NCBI RefSeq assembly: GCF_032714615.1
Contig: NZ_JAWDKA010000003.1
Location: forward strand, 1 to 64,000
DNA length: 64,000 nucleotides
Source of the DNA: Methanorbis furvi
GTDB lineage: Archaea > Halobacteriota > Methanomicrobia > Methanomicrobiales > Methanocorpusculaceae
Direction of reading: 5' to 3'
Of the stretch, positions 35,155-44,052 are shown one piece after another. A program made the translations under genes and the position numbers. The notes under the pieces are model-generated. The model worked only from the letters and a program-made list of their open reading frames with translations, ran no database searches and was not told the origin of the DNA. Positions within the stretch are counted from its first letter, which is position 1; every line of letters begins with the position of its first letter.

Positions 35155-36579
35155 TTACACCCTCCGAACCGGACTCGCACGAATCCAGTCAATGTCACTG
35201 CGGTAAAGCTGGCGGAGATCTTTGAGACCCATCCGCAGCATCGAGACACGCGACACGCCAAGTCCCCATGCGAGGACCGGACAGTCGATGCCCCACGGAG
35301 CGGTGACCTCTTTTCTGAAGATACCTGCACCGCCAAGCTCGACCCAGCCGAGACCGTCGACCCAGACCTCGGGTTCAACGGATGGCTCGGTGTACGGGAA
35401 ATAGCCGGGCCGGAACCGGACCGACTCAAAACCCATTCTGCCGAAAAATTCTTTGAAAAATCCAAGCAGGTGACCAAACGTCAGGTCCTTGTCCATGACG
35501 ATTCCTTCCAGCTGCTCGAACTCCGGTAAATGCGTCGGGTCGATCGTCTCGCGGCGATAGACGCGGGAGATGGAGAATGCCTTGACCGGCGGGTTCGGAT
35601 TTTTGGCAAGATGCTGAATCGAGAGCGAGGTGCTGTGCGTCCGAAGAACACATTTTCTGGCAATGTCAGGACTCCAGTCGCCGCCCCATCCGGTTGAACC
35701 GGTTTGGCCTCCGGTCATGTGGATGTTTTTGATCTTTTCCCAGTCGGTTGGGAGGTCCATTTCTTCAGCGAGGTGGAACGTGTCCTGCATTTCGCGGGCC
35801 GGATGGTCCTGCGGCTGGTAGAGCGAGTCAAAGTTCCAGAATGCGTTCTGGACGATCGAGCCATGGAACTCGGTGAATCCCATCTCAAACAGAAGCGTAC
35901 GAATCTCATCGAGAATCTGCTGGTTCGGGTGCACGCGGCCGCCGTAGATCTTTTTCGGCAGCTTGTCCACGCTGTAGCGGCGTAGCGGCAGCGTTTTCCA
36001 CTCGCCTGAGAGAATCTGTTCGCTGGAGAGTGTGCCAATCTCCTCACGGAGATCAAGACCCGCAGCGACGACTGCCGTGCCCGCAGGCGTGATGGAGACT
36101 TTCCACGAGACGCTCTCGAGAACTTCGGCAAGACCGCGCTTGACCAATTCTTTGCATCCTTCGGTTCCTGCGACCGGATTTTTCAGCGCGATTTCATCCG
36201 CTCCTTCGGATACGTCCGCTGCCTTGGTGACGACTCCTTTGTCAATGACAATCCAGTTTTTCTTGCGCAGCCAGCCGACGGCAATCTTTGACAGCGGGTG
36301 TCTGGTGAGTTCCGCCATCGGGATCGAACCCTCGATGCTTGCAAGTACCTGTCGCTCGGGCAGCCCTTCGGTCGCATACTTTTTTCCTTCCTCGGTCAGG
36401 ACGGCGGTCTCGACGACCGTTTTGTCAAGAGTGACCAGACCGCGGTCTGCACACAGATGCGCCCACTGAACGACTGCTCCCTCAGGAGCATCAAGTTTTT
36501 CTGCGAGCGTGATCGCGTCCGCAGATTTGAGTTCTGCAAGCACGGCAAGCACGCGTTTTTCATTGATTGTGAGATCCAT
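35155..36579 (-). CDS. pheS: Phenylalanyl-tRNA synthetase alpha subunit
   Basis: 474 residues from the ATG at 36579, 2 nt after the trpS stop; a GTG at 36588 would overlap trpS. The N-terminal 200 residues hold winged-helix modules ([20 protein letters not shown], then [19 protein letters not shown]) as in archaeal and eukaryotic PheS. The class II catalytic core follows: motif 1 around [34 protein letters not shown], motif 2 around [20 protein letters not shown], and motif 3 in [16 protein letters not shown]. It binds ATP and phenylalanine. Same operon as trpS and pheT. Confidence 0.95.
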   Translation of the reverse strand: MDLTINEKRVLAVLAELKSADAITLAEKLDAPEGAVVQWAHLCADRGLVTLDKTVVETAVLTEEGKKYATEGLPERQVLASIEGSIPMAELTRHPLSKIAVGWLRKKNWIVIDKGVVTKAADVSEGADEIALKNPVAGTEGCKELVKRGLAEVLESVSWKVSITPAGTAVVAAGLDLREEIGTLSSEQILSGEWKTLPLRRYSVDKLPKKIYGGRVHPNQQILDEIRTLLFEMGFTEFHGSIVQNAFWNFDSLYQPQDHPAREMQDTFHLAEEMDLPTDWEKIKNIHMTGGQTGSTGWGGDWSPDIARKCVLRTHSTSLSIQHLAKNPNPPVKAFSISRVYRRETIDPTHLPEFEQLEGIVMDKDLTFGHLLGFFKEFFGRMGFESVRFRPGYFPYTEPSVEPEVWVDGLGWVELGGAGIFRKEVTAPWGIDCPVLAWGLGVSRVSMLRMGLKDLRQLYRSDIDWIRASPVRRV

Positions 36580-36581
36580 TG

Positions 36582-37838
36582 TTACCACTCCACCATGTGA
36601 GCCACTTCGTCGCGTTTTTCCCTGAACTCAGCAAGGAACGTGCGGACACGTTCAAGCGTCTCCTTCTTACAGGTTCCGCACATGAGTTCTCCGGCCTTGC
36701 AGGCGCGGCACATCTCGGCAAGTTCAGCGTCGTTTTCCTGCATATGGAATCTGTTCATCTGATAAATCGAACACTTCTCCGGCTCGCCTCCGAGTTTTTT
36801 CTGCTCTTCGAGTGTCTGGCGTCCTCCGGTGAGTGCGCCCATGATCTTTTTCTTGACATCCTTGTCGGGATCGTCAAACCAGACCAGACTGTCCGGGACG
36901 CTGGACGACATTTTGCCGCCCTGCAAACCCTGCAAAAAGCTGTGGTAGGTTGCAGACGGCAGTAAAAATCCGAACCCGCCGAACTCCTGCTCAATTCCGC
37001 GAACAATTGCGTCGGTCTCTGCAAGAGTGTGGCCTGCCGGGAGATCAACATGGGCTTCGTATTTTTTCGAACCAACAAACCGCTTCGCCACCGCATCAAT
37101 CGCACCTTCGGGAGCGTTCTTTGATCTGATGCTGATATGGGTTCCGCGGTCTTCGACGAGAAACATTCTTAGAGAGTTCGTCACATCGCGGGTCAGCCGG
37201 ATGTGCGGGTCCTGATCGATGCCGACCGGAACAACGGTCGGTGCAATCCCTGCAACCAGCTGCGGGTAGAGAATGTCTGCAACCTGCATGGAAACGCTGA
37301 CCGCGTGGGCGAGTTCCGTCTCGGGCCCGAATCCGTAGATCGCCGACAGCTCTGAGAAGTTGATCTTTGTTGCTGCTTCAAATGCGAGATCCTTGAGCTG
37401 ATTATTGCGGCGCTGTGAGTATATTTCGCCTTCAAACCCGAGCGCATACAGGCATTCCATGTACTCGCGGGCGTACTTGTCGCAGACATCCCATGAAAGA
37501 CCGCGGACAGCATGTGCTTCGCGGTCTGCCATGGAGATAAATCCCCTGCCGCCCTGCTGAATGTGCCAGACGACCTCCTTCATCACCATCAGGTGACCGA
37601 AGTGCGGATGACCGCTCGGCATAAAACCGGTCAGCACATGGAACGGTTTTTTCTCTGCCATTGCGTCCGCAACTGCGTCGTAGCCGCGGTGGCCAGCAAC
37701 GATGTCGCGGCGGATAAAGACCGGCTGGTTTTCGATTTTTTCTTTTACCGGTGCAAACGGTTCAATACCGAAGTCGGTAATCAGCCGGTTGATATCCATT
37801 TTGGGTGTACTTGACCAGGGGTTAATCTGTTCTGCCAT
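36582..37838 (-). CDS. trpS: Tryptophanyl-tRNA synthetase
   Basis: 418 residues from the ATG at 37838 (MAEQINPWSS). Class I signatures: HIGH-like SGHPHFGHLMV and KMSSS-like GGKMSSSVPDSLVWF. Other TrpRS landmarks are VPVGIDQDPHIRLTRD and the C-terminal anticodon region with CRACKAGELMCGTCKKE, a cysteine set that could bind metal. The length and early WSSTP motif match archaeal/eukaryotic TrpRS rather than the short bacterial form. It is 21 nt after the endA stop. Confidence 0.95.
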   Translation of the reverse strand: MAEQINPWSSTPKMDINRLITDFGIEPFAPVKEKIENQPVFIRRDIVAGHRGYDAVADAMAEKKPFHVLTGFMPSGHPHFGHLMVMKEVVWHIQQGGRGFISMADREAHAVRGLSWDVCDKYAREYMECLYALGFEGEIYSQRRNNQLKDLAFEAATKINFSELSAIYGFGPETELAHAVSVSMQVADILYPQLVAGIAPTVVPVGIDQDPHIRLTRDVTNSLRMFLVEDRGTHISIRSKNAPEGAIDAVAKRFVGSKKYEAHVDLPAGHTLAETDAIVRGIEQEFGGFGFLLPSATYHSFLQGLQGGKMSSSVPDSLVWFDDPDKDVKKKIMGALTGGRQTLEEQKKLGGEPEKCSIYQMNRFHMQENDAELAEMCRACKAGELMCGTCKKETLERVRTFLAEFREKRDEVAHMVEW

Positions 37839-37859
37839 AAATCTCACGATTGTTTTATG

Positions 37860-38882
37860 TTATAATTTCATACGGGCGAATTCGATGAAGACCATGTCAG
37901 CGTCGTCAATGACTGCGAAAAGCATCTTCTTTTTCACACTGTGGGCGAGACGGACCGAGCGGGAGATGAGACTCATCGGCATGGTAAGGTCGTGCGGGCA
38001 TGCATGCACCAGCATCTCGGAGTGTTTGCCCTCCTCGGTGTAGACGCGGAAGTGATGACCGTACTTGTAGCCGGTCCTTGGCGAGTAGCCGATGCTGCGC
38101 AGATGCCGGTAGACGATCATTTTGTCGGTGAACTCAGGGTCATAGGCCGAGGCATGTTTTTCATACTCAGCAGCTGTCATCTCCGGCGATAGGGATAGTT
38201 TTCCGATCTCAAGGAGCCAGCAGACCTCGGCTGGTGCGAGGAACAGGCGTGATGCGTCAAGCATCGTTCCGCACCAGAACTTTTTCAGTGTCTCGGTAAT
38301 TCCTGAGCCGTCCTCGACAACATAGGCGGGCGCGCCTGCAAAGATCGCGCTGGCCGGTGGAAGATCATCTACGCGACAGGATGACTCCTCTTTTGCTGCT
38401 GGTTTACTGATCCGAATCTCATAGTAGGTCAGTTCATGTTCGTCGTCAACGACTGCGAGGAGGAACTGTTTTCGCATGTTGGATGCGGCCTGTGCTTCGC
38501 GCAGGACAACTGAGAGGTCGACCATGTCGCGTTCGGAAAGTACCCGCAGCAGATATTTTGACTGACCGTGTCCCGGGCGCTGACCGCGGGGAAAAATGCG
38601 GTAATCCTGCGGACCTGTTGTGACTACATAGCCGCGCTCGCGAATGTCGCGATAGACGATGAAGCTGCGGAGAAATCCATGGTTTGCGGCATTTGCCGAG
38701 AGGAGGTGGTCAAATGACCAGCCGTCGATCTCAATTTTTCCGCGCGCAATAAGGTAGAGGGCCTCCTCTACGGCAAGCCGGAGTTTTCCGGTCTTTTCTA
38801 TGCGCCCATAGCCGCTCTGCTCATAAAAGACTGCGGCCTCCTGAGGTGCCTCAACTCTGGTGCCATCGAATTCTGCCTTCAC
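37860..38882 (-). CDS. endA: tRNA splicing endonuclease, fused two-domain form
   Basis: A 340-residue enzyme that removes introns from archaeal pre-tRNA. The length is about double the single-domain EndA, and two similar halves are visible: residues 1-165 (ERGYVVTTGPQDYRIFPRG) and 170-340 (SIGYSPRTGYKYGHHFRVY). The second half keeps the catalytic Tyr, His (YKYGHHFRVY) and Lys (RLAHSVKKK). The first half keeps the fold but its matching positions read PGHGQSKYLLRV and MRKQFLLAV, so it is probably structural. This is the alpha2-type architecture known from several Euryarchaeota. First gene of the translation-related run. Confidence 0.92.
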   Translation of the reverse strand: MKAEFDGTRVEAPQEAAVFYEQSGYGRIEKTGKLRLAVEEALYLIARGKIEIDGWSFDHLLSANAANHGFLRSFIVYRDIRERGYVVTTGPQDYRIFPRGQRPGHGQSKYLLRVLSERDMVDLSVVLREAQAASNMRKQFLLAVVDDEHELTYYEIRISKPAAKEESSCRVDDLPPASAIFAGAPAYVVEDGSGITETLKKFWCGTMLDASRLFLAPAEVCWLLEIGKLSLSPEMTAAEYEKHASAYDPEFTDKMIVYRHLRSIGYSPRTGYKYGHHFRVYTEEGKHSEMLVHACPHDLTMPMSLISRSVRLAHSVKKKMLFAVIDDADMVFIEFARMKL

Positions 38883-38984
38883 GCGGGTAATAGTTTGTTT
38901 TCTGAAATCATTAAAGAAGTCGTCTCAACGTTTTTACATTCATCATTTTGAGGTAAGCAGATCTTTGGCCTGATCGCTACTCCG

Positions 38985-39187
38985 TCCACGGAAAAACGGT
39001 AAACAAGTCTTTGGCATGGTTGCTGCTCCGTCCACGGAAAAACGGAACACACGGAAATATCACAGAAAAAAAAACATCACGGAGCAGACGTGAACAGCAC
39101 GGAATTCGAAAATAATTCATTTCTGTGATGTTCACGTCTGCTCCGTGATGTTTTTTTTCGTGTGTTCCGCTTTTCCGTGGGCGACTC
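38985..39187. repeat. Family B intergenic inverted repeat, copy 4
   Basis: Arms catcacggagcagacgtgaac and gttcacgtctgctccgtgatg pair perfectly; outer arms ccacggaaaaacgg and ccgcttttccgtgg follow. The left outer unit (tccgtccacggaaaaacgg) is duplicated in direct orientation at 38981 and 39028. Confidence 0.82.
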
Positions 39188-39254
39188 GGAAATAATAATG
39201 TAACATCCAGCACTCCACAAAGATACTAATACCCTAACGTAAAAGATACTATAC

Positions 39255-40559
39255 ATGATCAAATACGCAAAGGCATTTTTCGTTCTGATGCTGATGGCGG
39301 TCATATGCTGCGGGGGAGTTTCCGCAAGCATCGTTGAGGATCTCAACGTGACCTATCAGCTGGACGGGACCTACATCAATGCGGATGCTGTTGCTCCGAT
39401 AACCGGCGGAGGATTTTTCCTCGGGATGACCAACAGCTCAAGTGCAGTTCTGTTAAAGACCGACAATGCAGGAAAAGAGATCTGGCGAACCTATCTCACG
39501 GGGGAAAGTGTCAGATCAGTTGTTACTTTGGATGACGGAGGATGTGTTCTTACCACAATAACCAGAGTCATTGAAGGAACTCCTGAAGAGGGCTACACCT
39601 TCAGCGGGGAGACAACACTCATCAGAGTTGACAGCAAAGGAACTGTTCTCTGGGAGTCGCCTCTTGCAGATACCGGCGCAGGCGGCATTGCGGTATCAGG
39701 CGGAAAAATCTACTTCGCCGGATGGTTTTGGGAGACCAACACCGGATTTACTCAGAGTTTCCTGCTCTCAAACGGTGCTCCGGGAAATGATCAGATCCGG
39801 CTTGGCAACGAAACCTCACCCATGATTCCGCTTGCGATGCTTCTTGAGGATGACGGAACGCTGGTTCTCACCGGAGGAACGACGTCATATCTCACTGAGG
39901 GAAGTGCGTATGCATGGATTGCAAAGGTGAAGGGCGGCATCGTCCAAAATGAAGCGATCGTTCGGACCGGCAGTGCTGACCCCTTGTACGGCGAAGGCGC
40001 ATGCGGGTATGATCTTACCAGAGCGCATGACGGCGGCTACCTTGTTGTCGGCTCCAATCCTCCGTTTGGTGTGACCTGGGAGTCAGGACTCGGCTGGGCA
40101 GCACACGTGAAAGAAGATCTCTCCCTTGCATGGGTCAATGAGCTCCCGGGATGCTACATTCCCTACGCGGTCGTGCAGTTCGGTGACGGATACCTTGCCG
40201 CGGGAATGGACGGGTATGATGATCCGGTATGGCTGACGCTGTCGCTGGGCGGCGCAATCACGGATCTGCAGAAAATATCCCAGAATGGAAAGACTTCCAA
40301 ATTCAATGATGCAGCATCTGTTTCGACCGGAAAGGCAGCACTGGTCGGATGGATTATGCCTGAGAGCTCCTCCAAAGGCATTCTGATAACGCTTGTTGAT
40401 ACAGAGGTTCCGGCTGAGTCTGATAACACCGGACTTCTCGTTGCCGGAGGAGTGATCTGTGTTATCATCATCGCAGGGCTTGTCTACTTCCTTGTGATCA
40501 GAAAACCTGCGGCAAAACCTGAAAAGAAATCTGCGAAGAAAAGCGGAAAGAAAAATTAA
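39255..40559 (+). CDS. Membrane-anchored surface protein with beta-propeller-like repeats
   Basis: A 434-residue exported protein. A signal peptide (about 1-24, ending GGVSAS) precedes roughly six repeats with the theme of a Gly-rich turn followed by VLLKTDNAGKEIW or LIRVDSKGTVLWE, resembling PQQ/WD-like blades. A C-terminal membrane helix (VAGGVICVIIIAGLVYFLVI) ends in a Lys-rich cytoplasmic tail. It is probably held on the outer face of the membrane. No catalytic motif. The promoter candidate is an AT-rich stretch about 25-30 nt before the ATG. A T-rich run after the stop (about 40559-40577) fits termination. Confidence 0.78.
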   Translation: MIKYAKAFFVLMLMAVICCGGVSASIVEDLNVTYQLDGTYINADAVAPITGGGFFLGMTNSSSAVLLKTDNAGKEIWRTYLTGESVRSVVTLDDGGCVLTTITRVIEGTPEEGYTFSGETTLIRVDSKGTVLWESPLADTGAGGIAVSGGKIYFAGWFWETNTGFTQSFLLSNGAPGNDQIRLGNETSPMIPLAMLLEDDGTLVLTGGTTSYLTEGSAYAWIAKVKGGIVQNEAIVRTGSADPLYGEGACGYDLTRAHDGGYLVVGSNPPFGVTWESGLGWAAHVKEDLSLAWVNELPGCYIPYAVVQFGDGYLAAGMDGYDDPVWLTLSLGGAITDLQKISQNGKTSKFNDAASVSTGKAALVGWIMPESSSKGILITLVDTEVPAESDNTGLLVAGGVICVIIIAGLVYFLVIRKPAAKPEKKSAKKSGKKN

Positions 40560-40574
40560 TTTTTTTTTATTTTT

Positions 40575-40668
40575 TTAGATAGGAGTTACGCGGTGTGGTT
40601 TTGCGGCGTGCGGTTTTGTTTGAAGTAACCACGGAATGCACAGAGCACACCCGCGTAACATCTATTTT
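40575..40668. repeat. Compact E-D-E' repeat
   Basis: The E arm gataggagttacgcggtgtgg is followed by a D word (gaagtaaccacggaatgcac) and a shortened E' (cacccgcgtaacatctattt). It lies at the 3' ends of two convergent genes. Confidence 0.7.
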
Positions 40669-40669
40669 T

Positions 40670-41449
40670 TCAAGAAATCACAGCAGAGTCGGGCAGCGTT
40701 ATCTCAAAACAGCAGGCAGGGTATCCCTGCGCCATACACTCGATCTCTTCCACAATCACCGGTTTTTTGCCGAAGTAGGCTGACAGCACCGCGGTGAGGA
40801 TCCCGCGCGAAATAACACAGCAGCCGCGCTCAACTTTTGGAAGGACCATACACTCATAACATTTGTAGATCTCAATCCGCAGCGGGGACATGGAACGAAT
40901 CCGCATTTCCCCAAGTCCGTACCGTGTCCAAAACCTGACAATATTGTCAAGGGTTTTTTCGAGAGTGTTTGCAACAAGATACATCGACACCGACTCGCCC
41001 AGCATTTCCCCGCCGCGGATCATGATCGGATCGATCCTGATGCCTGCTTCAATGAGAGCCACCTGAATAATATGCGGAATGATCTGGCGGTAGTCCACGT
41101 TGTCGTACTTGATGTAACACTGGCGGATCAGTTCCCGGAACTCATTGTTGCCGGTCTGCCGGCAGGGTTCAATATCAGCGAGATGCGACGCTGTAAGATA
41201 GTAGGTCTTTTTTCGTGCATCGCCCGGAACAGAGTGGGAAGCAATGAGGCCTGAGTCAATAAGAGAGTTAACGTGAACAGATACCGTGGATTTGGAAAGG
41301 CCGGTAAACTCCATGATGCGGGAAAAGGACACCTCGCCTTCATCCCTGATGAGAAAAAGAATGCTGTTTCTCACCGGACTTCGGATTGCCGTGACTGTCC
41401 CATCGCTGGAAAATAATTTGAGAGGTTGGGAAATGTCGGGTTCAGGCAT
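40670..41449 (-). CDS. msvR: MsvR-type redox regulator: winged helix plus V4R domain
   Basis: A 259-residue regulator. Residues 20-90 form an ArsR-like winged helix (FTGLSKSTVSVHVNSLIDSGLI, then DARKKTYYLT). Residues 115-250 are a V4R domain rich in cysteine (C197, C200, C210, C211, C238, C246, C247). This pairing is the hallmark of methanogen MsvR, which senses oxidation through cysteines and represses itself and the F420H2 oxidase gene. Here fpaA and fae lie just beyond, which strongly supports the name. A TATA-like aatataatat (minus strand, 41494-41503) precedes the gene. Confidence 0.85.
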   Translation of the reverse strand: MPEPDISQPLKLFSSDGTVTAIRSPVRNSILFLIRDEGEVSFSRIMEFTGLSKSTVSVHVNSLIDSGLIASHSVPGDARKKTYYLTASHLADIEPCRQTGNNEFRELIRQCYIKYDNVDYRQIIPHIIQVALIEAGIRIDPIMIRGGEMLGESVSMYLVANTLEKTLDNIVRFWTRYGLGEMRIRSMSPLRIEIYKCYECMVLPKVERGCCVISRGILTAVLSAYFGKKPVIVEEIECMAQGYPACCFEITLPDSAVIS

Positions 41450-41493
41450 AATATAACTGTGGTTTTGGAATGTATCTCAAAAACCTGATTGGG

Positions 41494-41503
41494 AATATAA
41501 TAT
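41494..41503 (-). promoter_or_regulatory. Promoter element of msvR
   Basis: The AT block aatataatat (plus-strand letters) lies about 45-55 nt before the msvR ATG. The inverted words ggttttg and caaaaacc (41461-41484) lie between it and the gene and are a possible operator. Confidence 0.35.
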
Positions 41504-41556
41504 GCCGCAGAGAGATATGAAGGTTCGGAACAATGCAAAAGATTCAAAAAAAAAAA

Positions 41557-42102
41557 TTAGTTAAATGGATGAACTGCCGAGTTTTTCTTGGCAAGAATTT
41601 CATCGACTTTCGGCTCACCGGTAATCGCACGTTTGATCGCAAGTTTGGTTGCCTCATAGTTCCAGTCGTGAACCTTCTTTTTGTCAGCTGCATCCCACTC
41701 GATAAAAACGGAGACGATGATTAACAGATCCTCTGCTTTGTCTTTGGGAATCACACCTTCTTCAACCGAATCCATGACCGCCATCGCAACCGCGTGCTGG
41801 GCCGGCCCGAACATCATGACCGCCTGACCGGCATTTTTGATGGTGACCTTGTTCACCATCAAAGTTGACGGCTTTGGCGGGAGGTTGGGAGTAACGACAG
41901 CAAGCAGGGGTGTGTGTCCTTTCTGCGGAGAGGAAAGGGCACTGACAAATGCCTGCTCAACTGAACTTCCTTTTGGCCCGATAATCAGATCAATGTGCGC
42001 TACCTCAGCACCTTCACCGACCAGTGCTTCGCCAAACATTACGCGGGTAAACGGAGAAATAACTCCGCCTACGGCATTATCGACACTTTGTAAAAATCCC
42101 AT
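41557..42102 (-). CDS. fae: Formaldehyde-activating enzyme
   Basis: A 181-residue enzyme that condenses formaldehyde with tetrahydromethanopterin to methylene-H4MPT. Family motifs are [55 protein letters not shown] and the helix [16 protein letters not shown]. Length matches stand-alone Fae, with no fused Hps domain. In methanogens it detoxifies or recycles formaldehyde made in sugar-phosphate metabolism. GAGGAT about 7 nt before the ATG is the ribosome binding site. A poly-T run follows the stop on the minus strand. It lies between msvR and fpaA. Confidence 0.95.
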   Translation of the reverse strand: MGFLQSVDNAVGGVISPFTRVMFGEALVGEGAEVAHIDLIIGPKGSSVEQAFVSALSSPQKGHTPLLAVVTPNLPPKPSTLMVNKVTIKNAGQAVMMFGPAQHAVAMAVMDSVEEGVIPKDKAEDLLIIVSVFIEWDAADKKKVHDWNYEATKLAIKRAITGEPKVDEILAKKNSAVHPFN

Positions 42103-42147
42103 TGTTGTATCCTCGTTTCTGTGTTGTCAGATCCGGCATTCGGGTCT

Positions 42148-42184
42148 GTTACTTTGTAACTATGAGACCGTGGGATAAATATTT
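42148..42184 (-). promoter_or_regulatory. fae promoter with a palindrome in the leader
   Basis: A TATA-like aaatatttat (minus strand, 42175-42184) lies about 75 nt before the ATG. Between it and the gene is the palindrome gttactttgtaac (42148-42160), placed where a repressor would block elongation or where the transcript would begin. The binding protein is unknown. Confidence 0.4.
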
Positions 42185-42446
42185 GTCCGTTGAAGAAGTT
42201 TTGGATTGTAACCCAGAACAGTTCATACAAAAACAAACCGGATGCATCTGTTTTGTTGGTATTTTCAGCAGAAAAATTTAGAAATGCCGAAATGTTAAAA
42301 AAAAGATCAGGAACTCACACAGGAAACCGATTTTGATAAAAATGCCGCAATCTCACCTCTATTAAATATCAAATACGAATATGTAGCCATCGACCGAGAA
42401 ATGAAGGCGGAACTGACCAGCCGGACTCGGTACGGGATACATTATC

Positions 42447-43670
42447 ATGTTGCAAGCAGTAAAAATCAAAGACGGCGTCTACTGGGTAGGAGCTATTGAC
42501 TGGAATCTTCGTGACTACCACGGCTATACTCTTCCGGGAACCACCTACAACGCGTACCTCGTTATCGGAGAAAAGGTTGCACTGATTGACGGAACCTACC
42601 CGGGTCATGAGTGGCAGCTTATCGAACGAATTGAGTCCGTTTTGCCGCTGGAAAAAATCGATTACATCGTGGCAAACCATATCGAGATTGATCACTCAGG
42701 CTCCCTCCCGCTCTTTTCCAAGAAACTGCCAAAAGTTCCGATCTACATGACCGAGATCGCGAAGAAAGGATTTGCGCGCCACTTTGACACCAGCGCATGG
42801 AACATTCACACCATCAAAAATCTGGAAAACCTTTCGCTTGGCGGCGGCAAGACCCTGACCTTCCTTGAGGCCCCGTTCCTCCACTGGCCTGACTCGATGT
42901 TCACCTATCTTGGTGAGGACAAGATTCTCTTCCCGAACGATGCGTTCGGCCAGCATGTTGCATCCAGTGAGCGTTTCGATGATGAGCTCGGTATTGATAT
43001 TGCGATGGAGCATGCGGCAAAGTTTGTTGCAAACCTGATTGTTCCGCTCTCTCCAAAAGTTCTCAAGAAACTTGGCGAGGTCACCGAGCTTGGTGTGCCG
43101 ATTGAGATGATCGCACCTTCGCACGGAATTATCTGGAGAAGCCATGCAGCAGATATCATCAACGCCTATGTCAACTGGGCGAACGGTGTTGCCAAAAATA
43201 AGATCACAATCGTGTATGACACGATGCACTACTCAACCGGCATTGCCGCTCAGTACATTGCCGAGGGCGCGATCACTGAAGGTGTTGAGGTCAAGTTCGA
43301 TCTCTTAAAGGACGGACGGTATGAAGGAGTTCACCGCTCGGATGTCGTCCGCGACATTCTTGACTCAAAGGCGGTCATTGTCGGTTCCCCGACTCTGGAG
43401 GATTATCCGCTGCCGACAGTTGCCGGATTCCTCTACTATCTGATGGGAATCAGACCAGGTAAGCAGACGCAGAAAAAAATCGGGTTTGCGTTCGGCTCCA
43501 ACGGCGGAAAAGGCGGTGCGCCAAAAGTCATCACTGAACTTCTGGAAAAAGCCGGCATTCAGATCTGGCATGAGCCGGTAGAGTTCACTTACCGCCCGGA
43601 TCAGCAGGACAAGGAGAAGTTCTTCAAGCTTGGTCAGGAGATCGCAAAAGAGATCAAAAAGATGCCGTAA
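42447..43670 (+). CDS. fpaA: Flavodiiron protein, F420H2 oxidase type
   Basis: A 407-residue enzyme reducing O2 to water with coenzyme F420H2. The N-terminal metallo-beta-lactamase domain keeps the diiron ligands: NHIEIDHSG (H78, E80, D82, H83), LHWPDSMFTYL, LFPNDAFG and APSHGIIW. The C-terminal flavodoxin domain starts near residue 252 (KITIVYDTMHYSTG) and contains AVIVGSPTLEDYPLPTVAGF. The length and absence of a rubredoxin tail match methanogen FpaA/FprA. In Methanothermobacter it is under MsvR control, and here msvR is one gene away. The AT-rich attaaatatcaaata near 42361-42375 is a likely promoter. Confidence 0.93.
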   Translation: MLQAVKIKDGVYWVGAIDWNLRDYHGYTLPGTTYNAYLVIGEKVALIDGTYPGHEWQLIERIESVLPLEKIDYIVANHIEIDHSGSLPLFSKKLPKVPIYMTEIAKKGFARHFDTSAWNIHTIKNLENLSLGGGKTLTFLEAPFLHWPDSMFTYLGEDKILFPNDAFGQHVASSERFDDELGIDIAMEHAAKFVANLIVPLSPKVLKKLGEVTELGVPIEMIAPSHGIIWRSHAADIINAYVNWANGVAKNKITIVYDTMHYSTGIAAQYIAEGAITEGVEVKFDLLKDGRYEGVHRSDVVRDILDSKAVIVGSPTLEDYPLPTVAGFLYYLMGIRPGKQTQKKIGFAFGSNGGKGGAPKVITELLEKAGIQIWHEPVEFTYRPDQQDKEKFFKLGQEIAKEIKKMP

Positions 43671-43695
43671 GGCATGGTGAAAAAACCAACTACTT

Positions 43696-43772
43696 TTTTT
43701 TAGGAGTTCCGCGGTATGATTTTTAGACGGATGACTCTGTTTGGAGTAACCACGGAATGCACGGAACAGAAG
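43696..43772. repeat. Family E followed by a half family D repeat
   Basis: taggagttccgcggtatga, then 25 nt, then gtttggagtaaccacggaatg. No mirror arm follows; the spacing and order copy those at 40575. Confidence 0.65.
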
Positions 43773-43812
43773 CACAAGCAACATTCCAACAAGGTAAGAA
43801 AAAAAACAAGTG

Positions 43813-43980
43813 TTAAGGCATGAGATAGAACTCCCCTTCTTTCTCCCGCCCAACAATAGTATTCTCAACGTAATACCTTATGAAGTTTGCGGACGTGTCA
43901 TTGTCGTGTGAAAACTCGTTTATTGACGAATACACCTTGCCGTTCGTCGCAGTTTCATCCGCAAAAAAACAGCAGACCAT
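43813..43980 (-). CDS. Short ORF, small protein or remnant, upstream of addB
   Basis: A 55-codon frame (MVCCFFADETATNGKVYSSI ... GEFYLMP) with ordinary amino-acid content. The same frame stays open upstream to 44046 without an ATG and still reads like protein (WTAEYDKCVPIEKKGWQLF). GGGGTGG lies 11 nt before the ATG at 43980, a fair ribosome binding site. Either it is a small gene or the C-terminal relic of a longer gene truncated where addB (start 44053) now begins. It contains several aromatic residues and YYVENTIVGRE. No family recognised. Confidence 0.45.
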   Translation of the reverse strand: MVCCFFADETATNGKVYSSINEFSHDNDTSANFIRYYVENTIVGREKEGEFYLMP

Positions 43981-44052
43981 CCGAAACAACTGCCACCCCT
44001 TCTTTTCAATTGGAACACATTTATCGTATTCTGCCGTCCAACTAAATCAATA

